Both the position numbers and the translations under genes were made by a program. 13,401 nucleotides of DNA from an uncultured Clostridia bacterium (GTDB lineage: Bacteria > Bacillota > Clostridia > Christensenellales > UBA1242). Of the stretch, positions 1 to 6,140 are shown piece by piece. Within the stretch, counting starts at the first letter, position 1; the number at the start of each line of letters is the position of its first letter. The notes beneath the pieces were generated by a model. That model ran no database searches and had not been told where the DNA came from. It saw nothing but the letters and a program-made list of their open reading frames with translations. The stretch lies in assembly GCA_937874195.1 (NCBI GenBank), contig CALNBM010000102.1:1-13401 (forward strand), given 5' to 3'.

Positions 1-51
1 AAGAAAAGTATTATAATTAAATATTAAAACCCCAAAAAAGATATTATGTTC

Positions 52-94
52 AAAACAAAAAACACTACGCTAAATCGTTCCTTTTGCGTAGTGT
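52..94 (-). terminator. Rho-independent terminator of tRNA-Leu
   Basis: A 9-bp perfect inverted repeat (62-70 against 86-94, ACACTACGC/GCGTAGTGT) encloses a 15-nt loop. On the minus strand it is followed by TTTTTGTTTT. It starts only 5 nt after the CCA end of the tRNA-Leu gene, so it fits the end of that transcript. Confidence 0.85.
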
Positions 95-99
95 ATTGA

Positions 100-185
100 T
101 GGTGCCGAAGGGGGGACTTGAACCCCCACGTTGTTGCCAACAACGGATTTTGAGTCCGTCGCGTCTGCCATTCCACCACTTCGGC
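100..185 (-). tRNA. tRNA-Leu, anticodon CAA
   Basis: The minus strand folds into an 86-nt class II tRNA with encoded CCA (100-102). The acceptor stem GCCGAAG/CTTCGGC pairs over all 7 bp, the discriminator base is A, the T arm is GGGGG-TTCAAGT-CCCCC, and there is a long variable arm, as expected for leucine. The anticodon stem ACGGA/TCCGT carries the loop CTCAAAA, giving anticodon CAA, which reads UUG. It stands alone with its own promoter and terminator. Confidence 0.97.
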
Positions 186-208
186 AAGCAAGTTCTAAAG
201 CAAGAACA

Positions 209-237
209 ATATTATCATATCTTTTAAATTTTTTCAA
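209..237 (-). promoter_or_regulatory. Probable sigma-A promoter of tRNA-Leu
   Basis: On the minus strand TTGAAA (232-237) is followed after 17 bp by TAATAT (209-214), about 23 bp before the tRNA 5' end. The fit to consensus is moderate (5/6 and 4/6), but position and spacing are right. Confidence 0.5.
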
Positions 238-426
238 TCATTTGAAGCGGGAAATAACAGAAAATTTTATGTAAATATATTCAAAATATTCTTTTTTATT
301 TAAAAGATACACAAGCCATTATCGTATATATTTTGGGCGCTTTTTGTTATGATTTCTTTTTTGTATTTACTTATTTTTTACTTCATATAAACTGAGAGAT
401 AGAAGAATTATAGGAAAAAAAGTTAT

Positions 427-1263
427 ATGAAGAAGTTGTTTTTAAATTCGTTTTATAATCTTGTGGACTTATTAAAGCGGGATTCAAGGTGTCTTGGGGC
501 ATGGTATTATGGTTCAATTTCGAGGGGACTGGAGGATGACTTTTCTGACATTGATGTAGTATTTTTGATAGACGGTAATCATTTTGAAGGTTTTTCGGCT
601 GTTATTACTGATTATGTAGCAACATCTTGCGATGAAGTCGTCAATGTCTGGCCTGAAAGCTATAATTGTGATGAACTAAAAAACTTTCAGCATGTAATAA
701 GACTTAAGGATGATTTGTATATGATTGACTTCTTTGTGCTCAACAGTATCAAAAACGATTGCTGGATAGCAAGACAGCATTATATGGACCTTTTGCCAAA
801 TCAGGTGATTTTTGACAAATCTGGGGCTGTCAAAGAATTAATCAAAAGAAGTCCAACAGGAAGTAAGGTTAATATAGACATACCTTATGTAATAAAAACA
901 TATTATACACATCTTTGCATGCTTATAAAATATTTTTTGAGATGTGATTATTTCAAACTAAGAAAAAACATAGACTTTTTGTATAATGCCCATACAGAAC
1001 TTTTATTGTCTCAATATGACAAGATTGGCTGGGGGGATTATTGCAACAAAATCAAGCAATGCATTCCAAAAAATATGCAAGAACATTTAAAATTATATAT
1101 GACTTCTCCAGATATTGATATTATGAAAAGAGAAATTCTCATTTGTGCTGAATGTTTTGCACTTGATGCCCAAAAAATCTGTTTAGACAATAAAATACAA
1201 TACCCTAAGCACACAGAAAAATTAATTATAAAAGAATTTAAAAAATGCTTGATAGTTTCATAA
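427..1263 (+). CDS. Nucleotidyltransferase resembling aminoglycoside/lincosamide adenylyltransferases
   Basis: This 278-residue soluble protein belongs to the DNA polymerase beta-like nucleotidyltransferase superfamily. The signature is clear: Gly29-Ser30 in YGSISRG, then Asp41 and Asp43 in SDIDV, and a third acidic residue, Asp101, in YMIDFF. Together these give the usual GS/DxD/D metal-binding set, so an active enzyme is expected. The remaining 150 or so residues are probably helical, like the substrate-binding part of antibiotic adenylyltransferases. Length and layout resemble uncharacterised Clostridial proteins often labelled aminoglycoside 6-adenylyltransferase, but I see no residues that fix the acceptor; an antibiotic, another small molecule or a macromolecule are all possible. 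AGGA (412-415) lies 11 nt before the ATG. The gene is monocistronic with no clear terminator before the next promoter at 1353. Family call firm, substrate unknown. Confidence 0.85.
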   Translation: MKKLFLNSFYNLVDLLKRDSRCLGAWYYGSISRGLEDDFSDIDVVFLIDGNHFEGFSAVITDYVATSCDEVVNVWPESYNCDELKNFQHVIRLKDDLYMIDFFVLNSIKNDCWIARQHYMDLLPNQVIFDKSGAVKELIKRSPTGSKVNIDIPYVIKTYYTHLCMLIKYFLRCDYFKLRKNIDFLYNAHTELLLSQYDKIGWGDYCNKIKQCIPKNMQEHLKLYMTSPDIDIMKREILICAECFALDAQKICLDNKIQYPKHTEKLIIKEFKKCLIVS

Positions 1264-1352
1264 ATTGTTAACATAATCTGCTGATATTAATCATTATATA
1301 TATAAAGCATTAAAAACAGTCAAAATAATCAAAAATCCTCTAAAAAAACATA

Positions 1353-1382
1353 TTGACAATAATATCTATATTATGTTAGATT
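1353..1382 (+). promoter_or_regulatory. Probable promoter of the peptidase/lipoprotein cluster
   Basis: A perfect TTGACA (1353-1358) is followed after 18 bp by TAGATT (1377-1382), which is preceded by TGT and so forms an extended -10. It lies 33 bp before the start codon at 1415. Confidence 0.55.
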
Positions 1383-1414
1383 TTATATAACCAAATAAAT
1401 TGTAGGAGGGGCTT

Positions 1415-2659
1415 ATGTTTAGAGGATTTAAAAAACTGTTTTTTACATCAGCAGTAATTATGGTATTTATAATCGGAACATATTTTATACTTCCTAATTA
1501 TTGTGTCAAAAAACAGACAATTGTCAGAACGGTTTCAATGGAAAAAGCTAATATCGACTATCAAAGTATAGTTGACGAATTTGATGATGCAAAACTAGAT
1601 ATTAATGGCCTAAAAGCGGAATTTGTTGGCTATAAAGAATTGGATCCGTCATTACTAGAAGAAATTGACCTTGTTTCATTAGATGAATCACTTAGTGAAG
1701 AGCTTTTTACGGTTAAATATCAAGTGACAGTAAATGCAGAAAATGGTAATGTCACTTTAAGTGCTGTACTTGATAAAGGAGAGGGTGAGCCGATAATAGA
1801 TACTATACAAGGCATAATCATTGAAGATGAATTTGGAAAAACGGACGTTATATTTGTTGTTGATGGTGAATCGATTTTATTAAGCGAATTATCACAAAAC
1901 AATATGATTGACAATGTCGGATTCTTTTCATTTTTAAAAAAGGCGGTAAAAACAGTAGCAAAAGCAGTTGTTCAAGCTGTAATTGTTGTAGTCGCACCTG
2001 TTGTTACTGTCGTGGCGGCTGTGCTGTCGGTATCTGTGCTTGGTAAAGTTGATACTTTAGTTGCGGATAGCAATTATAACCATAATATGAAGCAAACATT
2101 TAGTATTTCTAGATATGGAGTTACACAAGGCTATATTGATGATCAGAGTCAATTTAATACTTGGAGATACGGTCTTACTTCAATGAATAAAAATGGTTGC
2201 GGTATAATAGCAACATATAATTCATTACTGCATTTAAAAAAGTTTTCTAACAAGGATAGTTCTACGGGTAATACGACTGAGATGGCAAAACTAGTTAAGG
2301 ATTTTGAAAAATACCATGGAACTATAGCATTTGGATATGCTGGCTCCAATCCTACACATATTGCACCTTATATTATTTCTAGAGGAGTACCTGCCTTATC
2401 GTTTTCAGGAGCTTATGCTCATAATGCATTTTTCAACTTATGTAATAACATAACAATTAATCAGGCGATAATACTTGCCTATTGGTGGCAAGATAATAGC
2501 GGAGTAGGTGCTCATTATGTTACTATAATAAAAGATCCTTTAGGTTCTGGCTTTATCATTTTTAATGATAGTTCTAGTTATGCATCAAATCTTTATGATT
2601 TTGTATATAAACCTTCTTCTGGATCGCAGGGATTTATTCAAGGATGGATTATTGGATGA
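1415..2659 (+). CDS. Membrane-anchored papain-like (C39-type) cysteine peptidase
   Basis: This 414-residue protein has four parts. Residues 1-30 hold a basic start (FRGFKK) and one hydrophobic segment (about 8-26), a signal anchor or uncleaved signal peptide. Residues 35-170 are acidic, probably beta-rich, and unassigned. Residues 176-211 form a striking Ala/Val-rich stretch that starts amphipathic with spaced lysines and becomes strongly hydrophobic. Residues about 240-414 are a papain-like peptidase domain of C39-like pattern: Cys262 in NGCGIIATYN, His367 in GAHYVTII, and Asn384/Asp385 in FNDSS. The active site should face outside the cell. The RBS AGGAGGGG (1404-1411) is the strongest in the window and fixes the ATG. 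The stop overlaps the start of the lipoprotein gene (ATGA), so the two are translationally coupled. No ABC transporter is fused or adjacent, so it is not a standard bacteriocin exporter peptidase. Substrate unknown. Confidence 0.8.
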   Translation: MFRGFKKLFFTSAVIMVFIIGTYFILPNYCVKKQTIVRTVSMEKANIDYQSIVDEFDDAKLDINGLKAEFVGYKELDPSLLEEIDLVSLDESLSEELFTVKYQVTVNAENGNVTLSAVLDKGEGEPIIDTIQGIIIEDEFGKTDVIFVVDGESILLSELSQNNMIDNVGFFSFLKKAVKTVAKAVVQAVIVVVAPVVTVVAAVLSVSVLGKVDTLVADSNYNHNMKQTFSISRYGVTQGYIDDQSQFNTWRYGLTSMNKNGCGIIATYNSLLHLKKFSNKDSSTGNTTEMAKLVKDFEKYHGTIAFGYAGSNPTHIAPYIISRGVPALSFSGAYAHNAFFNLCNNITINQAIILAYWWQDNSGVGAHYVTIIKDPLGSGFIIFNDSSSYASNLYDFVYKPSSGSQGFIQGWIIG

Positions 2660-3399
2660 CAAAAAGGCAATTAATGAAGACTTTATTATTTATAAGTATC
2701 TTAATAATTTTTTCTGATATATTACTTGGATGCACGTATGGTTTTGATGCTGTATGTCGAATGAAATATACGGCTTGGACTGATGAGAATGCAGGAATGC
2801 ATTTCAGAACATTGGATTCATTTGGGAACGGTTATGGATATGTTACCATTGACGGCAAAAAACAAGAGGTCTATATTAGAGTTGATGTTGGTAAACCCGG
2901 CTCCCTGCATATTATCTTATTTGATGAGAATGCACTGTTTACAGAAAATGAATATGAAGAAGTTGCAGTATTTGATGTGCATTACAAAAACGGCAAAATT
3001 GTATCTAATCTAAAAACGCTTACAGTATTTGGTCAGGAATACTCACAGCTGGTTTTTACAAAATCCGAATTTGACCGTAACACCATTGATGCAAGAGAAT
3101 ACCGTAATTTTGAATGGAATGATGAAAGCAGTAATCTGACATTTTATATTGAACATTATCATTCTCCAAGAGGATCAGGAACGGCTGTTGTTGACGGAAC
3201 AGAAAAAGAAATAATGTTTGTATGGCTGGAAGAAAAAAGATTTGAGATATACCTAGGTGAAGAGCCAAAAAGTACAGACGAACCTATAGCATACGGAACT
3301 TATACCAATAATCAAAATGAAGCTATACTTGAGTTTACTTATGATGATCTATTTAATAATCAATTTTCCTCAATAACTATTATTGCCAATAAAAGATAA
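2656..3399 (+). CDS. Lipoprotein with two tandem copies of a beta-rich domain
   Basis: The preferred ATG (2656) forms an ATGA overlap with the peptidase stop and has AGGA at 2641-2644; ATGs at 2644 and 2674 are also in frame. From 2656 the product has 247 residues. Residues 8-25 form a hydrophobic signal ending in LLG-Cys26, a lipobox, so Cys26 should be lipidated and the protein held on the outer face of the membrane. The mature part is an internal duplication. Copy 1 (about 41-138) and copy 2 (about 154-246) both open with W-x-D-E-x4-x-F (Trp41, Trp154), continue with a Gly-rich turn then VTIDGKKQEV or AVVDGTEKEI, and end with an F-rich strand (FGQEYSQLVF or FNNQFSSITI). The pattern suggests two small beta sandwiches or barrels, recalling short Clostridial hypothetical lipoproteins. 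No catalytic motif is visible. The coupling suggests it partners or restrains the peptidase; this is inference. Confidence 0.75.
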   Translation: MTKRQLMKTLLFISILIIFSDILLGCTYGFDAVCRMKYTAWTDENAGMHFRTLDSFGNGYGYVTIDGKKQEVYIRVDVGKPGSLHIILFDENALFTENEYEEVAVFDVHYKNGKIVSNLKTLTVFGQEYSQLVFTKSEFDRNTIDAREYRNFEWNDESSNLTFYIEHYHSPRGSGTAVVDGTEKEIMFVWLEEKRFEIYLGEEPKSTDEPIAYGTYTNNQNEAILEFTYDDLFNNQFSSITIIANKR

Positions 3400-3402
3400 A
3401 AG

Positions 3403-3428
3403 AAGAAACCGCCCAAAAGCGGTTTCTT
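3403..3428 (+). terminator. Hairpin terminator or attenuator just before the serine protease RBS
   Basis: A 10-bp perfect stem (AAGAAACCGC, 3403-3412, with 3419-3428) has the 6-nt loop CCAAAA and is followed by only one more T, then GGGAG. It sits right after the lipoprotein stop and ends 11 nt before the next start codon. It could end the peptidase/lipoprotein transcript, partly or fully, and may also affect translation of the downstream gene, whose RBS directly abuts it. Confidence 0.6.
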
Positions 3429-3439
3429 TGGGAGTTTGA

Positions 3440-4159
3440 ATGAAAAGAAAGAAGATTATTATTGCTGTTAGCTTGTCATTAGTATTATTAATAGTATTAT
3501 TTAATATATATTTTTTTGTAATTAAAGTCCCGTCTTCATCAAGCGTTTATACAAAAAGTGTAAATTCCATAGTGGAAATAAAATGTATAACAGAAGATGT
3601 AGCTCAATCTTATGGGACAGCAGAAATAATCAGTAAAGATGGAAAAATAATTACTAATAGGCATGTCGTCACATATATAGAATCAAATCTTGTAACAGAA
3701 TACGAAGAATATTACATACGATTTGCACATGAAGAAGATTATAGAAAAGCAACTCTAATATATTATGACACTCAAATTGATTTGGCAATGTTAAAAATTG
3801 ATGAGTTGCCAAAGTTTGATTTGACACCAATTAGGTTTGGCGATTCATCAAAAATAAAAGCAGGGGATAAAGTATATGCTATAGGAAATACACAAAACTA
3901 TGGCATATCTATAACTCAAGGTATTATTAGTATTCCTTTAATCAAAATTGAATATGAAGGGAAAACATCAGATACTATACAATGCGATTTGACTATAGCA
4001 GAAGGTAACAGCGGCGGAGCGTTGCTTAATGATAGAGGACGGCTTATAGGCATAACAACATTTCGTACAAAAGACAGCAAGGGACAAGTTGTATATGGGT
4101 TTGCATATTGTATTCCATCAAACATAATAAAAGAATTTATAAAAAAAGTTTCTATATAA
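3440..4159 (+). CDS. Membrane-anchored trypsin-like (HtrA/S1C-type) serine protease without PDZ
   Basis: The product has 239 residues. Residues 1-28 are a basic start (KRKK) and one transmembrane segment (about 6-28), so the protease domain (about 40-237) is outside the cell. The chymotrypsin-fold triad is complete: His75 in TNRHVV, Asp114 in IDLAML and Ser191 in GNSGGAL, with the HtrA-style strand KVYAIGN before the Ser loop. HtrA/DegP proteins normally add one or more C-terminal PDZ domains. Here the chain ends soon after the protease core, so this is a short, PDZ-less member whose substrate selection must lie elsewhere. GGGAG (3430-3434) supports the ATG, 5 nt downstream. No separate promoter is evident in the 40 nt after the lipoprotein gene, so it is probably transcribed by read-through past the 3403-3428 hairpin, making a possible third member of the surface cluster. 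Confidence 0.88.
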   Translation: MKRKKIIIAVSLSLVLLIVLFNIYFFVIKVPSSSSVYTKSVNSIVEIKCITEDVAQSYGTAEIISKDGKIITNRHVVTYIESNLVTEYEEYYIRFAHEEDYRKATLIYYDTQIDLAMLKIDELPKFDLTPIRFGDSSKIKAGDKVYAIGNTQNYGISITQGIISIPLIKIEYEGKTSDTIQCDLTIAEGNSGGALLNDRGRLIGITTFRTKDSKGQVVYGFAYCIPSNIIKEFIKKVSI

Positions 4160-4160
4160 A

Positions 4161-4190
4161 ATAAAAAAAGTCACTAGAATCAGTGACTTT
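4161..4190 (-). terminator. Rho-independent terminator of tRNA-Ile
   Basis: A 9-bp stem (AAAGTCACT, 4167-4175, with AGTGACTTT, 4182-4190) has a 6-nt loop. On the minus strand the stem runs into seven T residues (4169 to 4163), 7 nt after the tRNA-Ile CCA. On the plus strand only TTT follows, so it would be a weaker end for the serine protease gene that stops at 4159. Confidence 0.85.
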
Positions 4191-4197
4191 AAAACTC

Positions 4198-4274
4198 TGG
4201 TAGGAATGAATGGACTCGAACCATCGACCCCCACCTTATCAGGGTGGTGCTCTAACCAACTGAGCTACAGTCCT
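4198..4274 (-). tRNA. tRNA-Ile, anticodon GAT, with an acceptor-stem mismatch
   Basis: The minus strand folds into a 77-nt tRNA with encoded CCA (4198-4200). The anticodon stem CCACC/GGTGG carries the loop CTGATAA, giving GAT for isoleucine. The D arm (GCTC/GAGC) and T arm (GATGG-TTCGAGT-CCATT, with one G-U pair) are normal. The acceptor stem is AGGACTG against CATTCCT: it begins with A1-U72, and position 5-68 is a C-U mismatch (bases 4270 and 4206). Many related tRNA-Ile genes have a fully paired GGGACTG/CAGTCCC-like stem. Good promoter and terminator signals suggest the gene is expressed. Confidence 0.93.
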
Positions 4275-4299
4275 ATATATAATTAGATTTGACTTTAAA

Positions 4300-4328
4300 A
4301 TGTTATCATAGAAAAGTTAAACTGTCAA
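4300..4328 (-). promoter_or_regulatory. Promoter of tRNA-Ile
   Basis: On the minus strand a perfect TTGACA (4323-4328) is followed by a 17-bp spacer and TAACAT (4300-4305), 25 bp before the tRNA 5' end. Confidence 0.7.
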
Positions 4329-4373
4329 CTATTTATATTATTTTTTATTTAAAAATTATTTTAAGGCTTCTAA

Positions 4374-4402
4374 TTGCAGAAAATATTTAAAAAGGTTATA
4401 CT
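4374..4402 (+). promoter_or_regulatory. Possible promoter of the HlyIII-rsmD-Smr operon
   Basis: TTGCAG (4374-4379), 17 bp, then TATACT (4397-4402), about 90 bp before the TTG start. A second candidate is TTGATA (4411-4416), 17 bp, TAAATT (4434-4439). I cannot choose firmly between them. Confidence 0.35.
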
Positions 4403-4491
4403 ATTAATAGTTGATATTTAGTTTAATTTTTTTTAAATTTATAAGTGTAAAAAAATTTTTACTTGATACTATAACTTATTAGGAGACAAAT

Positions 4492-5157
4492 TTGATTGTA
4501 ACAGATAAACGAAACTTTACCAAAGGTGAAGAAATATTTAGCGCGGTAACTCACATTGTGGGTGGCGGTTTTTCAATACTGGGAACTGCTGTTCTTATTG
4601 TGCTTGCAGTGTTTACTGGGAATATTATTGCAATAGTAGCTTCCGCAATATATGGGTCTAGTTTGATAATTCTTTATTCAATGAGTTCTATTTATCATTT
4701 CCTGAGGTTTAACAGAGCAAAAAAAGTTTTTAGAATACTAGACCATTGTTCAATATATTTTCTGATTGCAGGTACTTACACTCCTTTTTGCTTAATTAGT
4801 TTACACTCCTTTACTATCGGTGTTATTCTTTTTATATTGGTTTGGGCGATTGCTGTGCTTGGGATAGTTTTAAATTCAATTAATATGCGTCATAAAGCAG
4901 TTATTATCTTCTCACAAATTAGTTATCTTGCTATGGGTTGGTGCGTGGTACTTGGTATAAAACCATTAATAGAATCTATAAGCTTATCATGTTTTGCTTG
5001 GTTGCTTGCGGGCGGACTCATGTATACTATTGGCGTGATATTTTTTGCACTTAGCAGAAAGATTAAATACTTTCATAGCGTTTGGCACTTTTTTGTTATG
5101 GCAGGAAGCGCACTGCAATATGTGAGTGTTTTTATGGTAGTGCGGAATTTGTTATGA
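4492..5157 (+). CDS. Hemolysin III / PAQR-family integral membrane protein
   Basis: The 221-residue polytopic membrane protein has about seven hydrophobic segments and the hallmarks of the HlyIII (YqfA/PAQR) family: the opening EEIFSAVTHIVG, SSIYHF with Ser65 and His69, LDHCSIYFLIAGTYTP at 83-98, and HSVWHF with His195 and His199. In the animal PAQR relatives, His69, His195 and His199 equivalents bind a zinc ion and the conserved Asp (here Asp84) is nearby, which suggests a membrane hydrolase-like function. The haemolysin name is historical and does not prove a toxin. The start is TTG, supported by AGGAG (4481-4485) with a 6-nt gap. The stop overlaps the rsmD start by ATGA, so it is the first gene of a coupled operon. 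Confidence 0.93.
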   Translation: MIVTDKRNFTKGEEIFSAVTHIVGGGFSILGTAVLIVLAVFTGNIIAIVASAIYGSSLIILYSMSSIYHFLRFNRAKKVFRILDHCSIYFLIAGTYTPFCLISLHSFTIGVILFILVWAIAVLGIVLNSINMRHKAVIIFSQISYLAMGWCVVLGIKPLIESISLSCFAWLLAGGLMYTIGVIFFALSRKIKYFHSVWHFFVMAGSALQYVSVFMVVRNLL

Positions 5158-5702
5158 GAATAATCGCAGGAAAATTTAAGGGTTTAAGCCTTTATAGTTT
5201 TAATGAAGATAATATTCGACCAACTCCCGATAAAGTCAGGCAGGCAATTTTCAACACTATTCAGTTTGAAATTTCGGGTAGTAGTTTTTTAGATTTGTTT
5301 GCAGGAACAGGTGGTGTTTCATTAGAGGCAATTAGCAGAGGCGCTAGTTTTGTTCTAACAGTGGAAAAAGATAGCCGAAGCTTACAATTAATTAAAAAAA
5401 ACTTTAATAAAGCAAACGCAGATTGTAATTTGTTTTCTATGGATTACTTGCAAGCAATAAAGAAATTTGCTCACGACAAAAGGCAGTTTGATTTTATTTA
5501 TCTCGATCCACCTTTTAACACAAACTTAATGGAAGAGGCAGTTGTTGAAATTGATAAACACAATATCATTAGCGATAATGGCCTAATTATTTGCGAACAT
5601 GAGCAGTCGCGAAGGTGTCTTATTCCAGAAAGTCTGGAAGTGGCAAACTATAAAAAATATGGCAATGTGGCAGTAACATTTTTAAGGAAAAAACATGTTT
5701 AA
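5154..5702 (+). CDS. rsmD: 16S rRNA (guanine(966)-N(2))-methyltransferase RsmD
   Basis: RsmD uses S-adenosylmethionine to methylate N2 of G966 in 16S rRNA of assembling 30S subunits. The 182-residue product has the usual size. Family landmarks are the start MRIIAGKFKG, RPTPDKVRQAIFN (22-34), the AdoMet-binding DLFAGTGGVSLEA (47-59), and the N6/N2-methylase motif DPPF (118-121). The ATG at 5154 overlaps the HlyIII stop as ATGA and gives the family's standard N-terminus. The open frame continues upstream, but that part lies inside the HlyIII gene and adds nothing family-like. The 3' end overlaps the next gene by 8 bp. All three genes should be made from one message. Confidence 0.95.
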   Translation: MRIIAGKFKGLSLYSFNEDNIRPTPDKVRQAIFNTIQFEISGSSFLDLFAGTGGVSLEAISRGASFVLTVEKDSRSLQLIKKNFNKANADCNLFSMDYLQAIKKFAHDKRQFDFIYLDPPFNTNLMEEAVVEIDKHNIISDNGLIICEHEQSRRCLIPESLEVANYKKYGNVAVTFLRKKHV

Positions 5703-6048
5703 AGTAGTTAACATTAAAAAAGATATGCCCAGTGTGGATTATGCAATTTATCAACTAGATAAAGAAATAGGTTTTGCCTTCGCCACACAAACGCCCGTTC
5801 TAATAATTATACATGGATATGGTTCAGGTGGGACAAAGGGACAAATAAAAGAAAATGTAAATAAGTTTTTAAGTGGTTTAAAAGCTAAAAAAAAGATAAT
5901 TGATTTTATTCCGGGTGAGGCATGGGGAGAAACAAACGAAAGGGTGGCGGAAATGAAATCACTTTATCCCTCGCTTATTTTATGTGACCAGATAAGCAAT
6001 TTGAATAGCGGCGTTACGATTGTTTGGGTGTTAAAAAATAAGATTTGA
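5695..6048 (+). CDS. Small Smr-domain-like protein
   Basis: The 117-residue protein carries the core of a Smr (small MutS-related) domain: VLIIIHGYGSGGTKG (35-49) followed by a helix, matching the IHGxGxG loop of MutS2/Smr proteins. The first strand normally has an LDLHG-type motif; here the matching stretch is VVNIKKDMP and lacks the Asp and His. The C-terminus NSGVTIVWVL matches the final strand of the domain. Small Clostridial proteins of this type exist and their role is not settled. Smr domains elsewhere nick DNA or cleave RNA, but loss of the first motif makes nuclease activity doubtful. AAGGA is upstream and the ATG lies inside rsmD (8-bp overlap), so translation is coupled. No clear terminator follows. 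Confidence 0.75.
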   Translation: MFKVVNIKKDMPSVDYAIYQLDKEIGFAFATQTPVLIIIHGYGSGGTKGQIKENVNKFLSGLKAKKKIIDFIPGEAWGETNERVAEMKSLYPSLILCDQISNLNSGVTIVWVLKNKI

Positions 6049-6083
6049 TAAGTGTTATTTTAAAGTTTACACCTTGTAAAACC

Positions 6084-6112
6084 TTGACATAGTTGGAAGT
6101 TACAAGTAAAAT
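6084..6112 (+). promoter_or_regulatory. Near-consensus sigma-A promoter of aspS
   Basis: TTGACA (6084-6089), a 17-bp spacer, then TAAAAT (6107-6112), predicting transcription from about 6119. It is the best promoter match in the window and lies between the Smr stop and the aspS RBS. Confidence 0.8.
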
Positions 6113-6140
6113 AAATAGTATTAATTTAGGAGAAAAAAAA

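Noticed and set aside
1038..1274. Minus-strand open frame of 78 codons opposite the nucleotidyltransferase
   Set aside because: Shadow of a well-supported gene on the other strand, with no RBS, domain or operon context.
2644..2655. ATG at 2644 as the lipoprotein start
   Set aside because: Possible, but the ATG at 2656 makes the common ATGA coupling and leaves AGGA at a workable distance; the signal peptide is the same either way.
1415..2659. Bacteriocin leader peptidase of a C39 ABC exporter
   Set aside because: The peptidase domain is C-terminal, not N-terminal, and no ABC transporter domains or double-glycine precursor peptides are present.
5082..5153. In-frame upstream extension of rsmD (24 codons)
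   Set aside because: It lies wholly inside the HlyIII gene in another frame, has no RBS and no similarity to RsmD; the ATGA start at 5154 gives the normal N-terminus.
4492..5157. Pore-forming toxin (haemolysin)
   Set aside because: Family membership is PAQR/HlyIII, mostly housekeeping membrane proteins; the name alone does not support a toxin call.
6065..6083. Imperfect hairpin after the Smr-like gene as an operon terminator
   Set aside because: It contains a bulge, has no T-run and abuts the aspS promoter, so termination is unsupported.
6093..6140. Upstream TTG start for aspS
   Set aside because: It falls inside the promoter, has no RBS and gives an atypical N-terminal extension.
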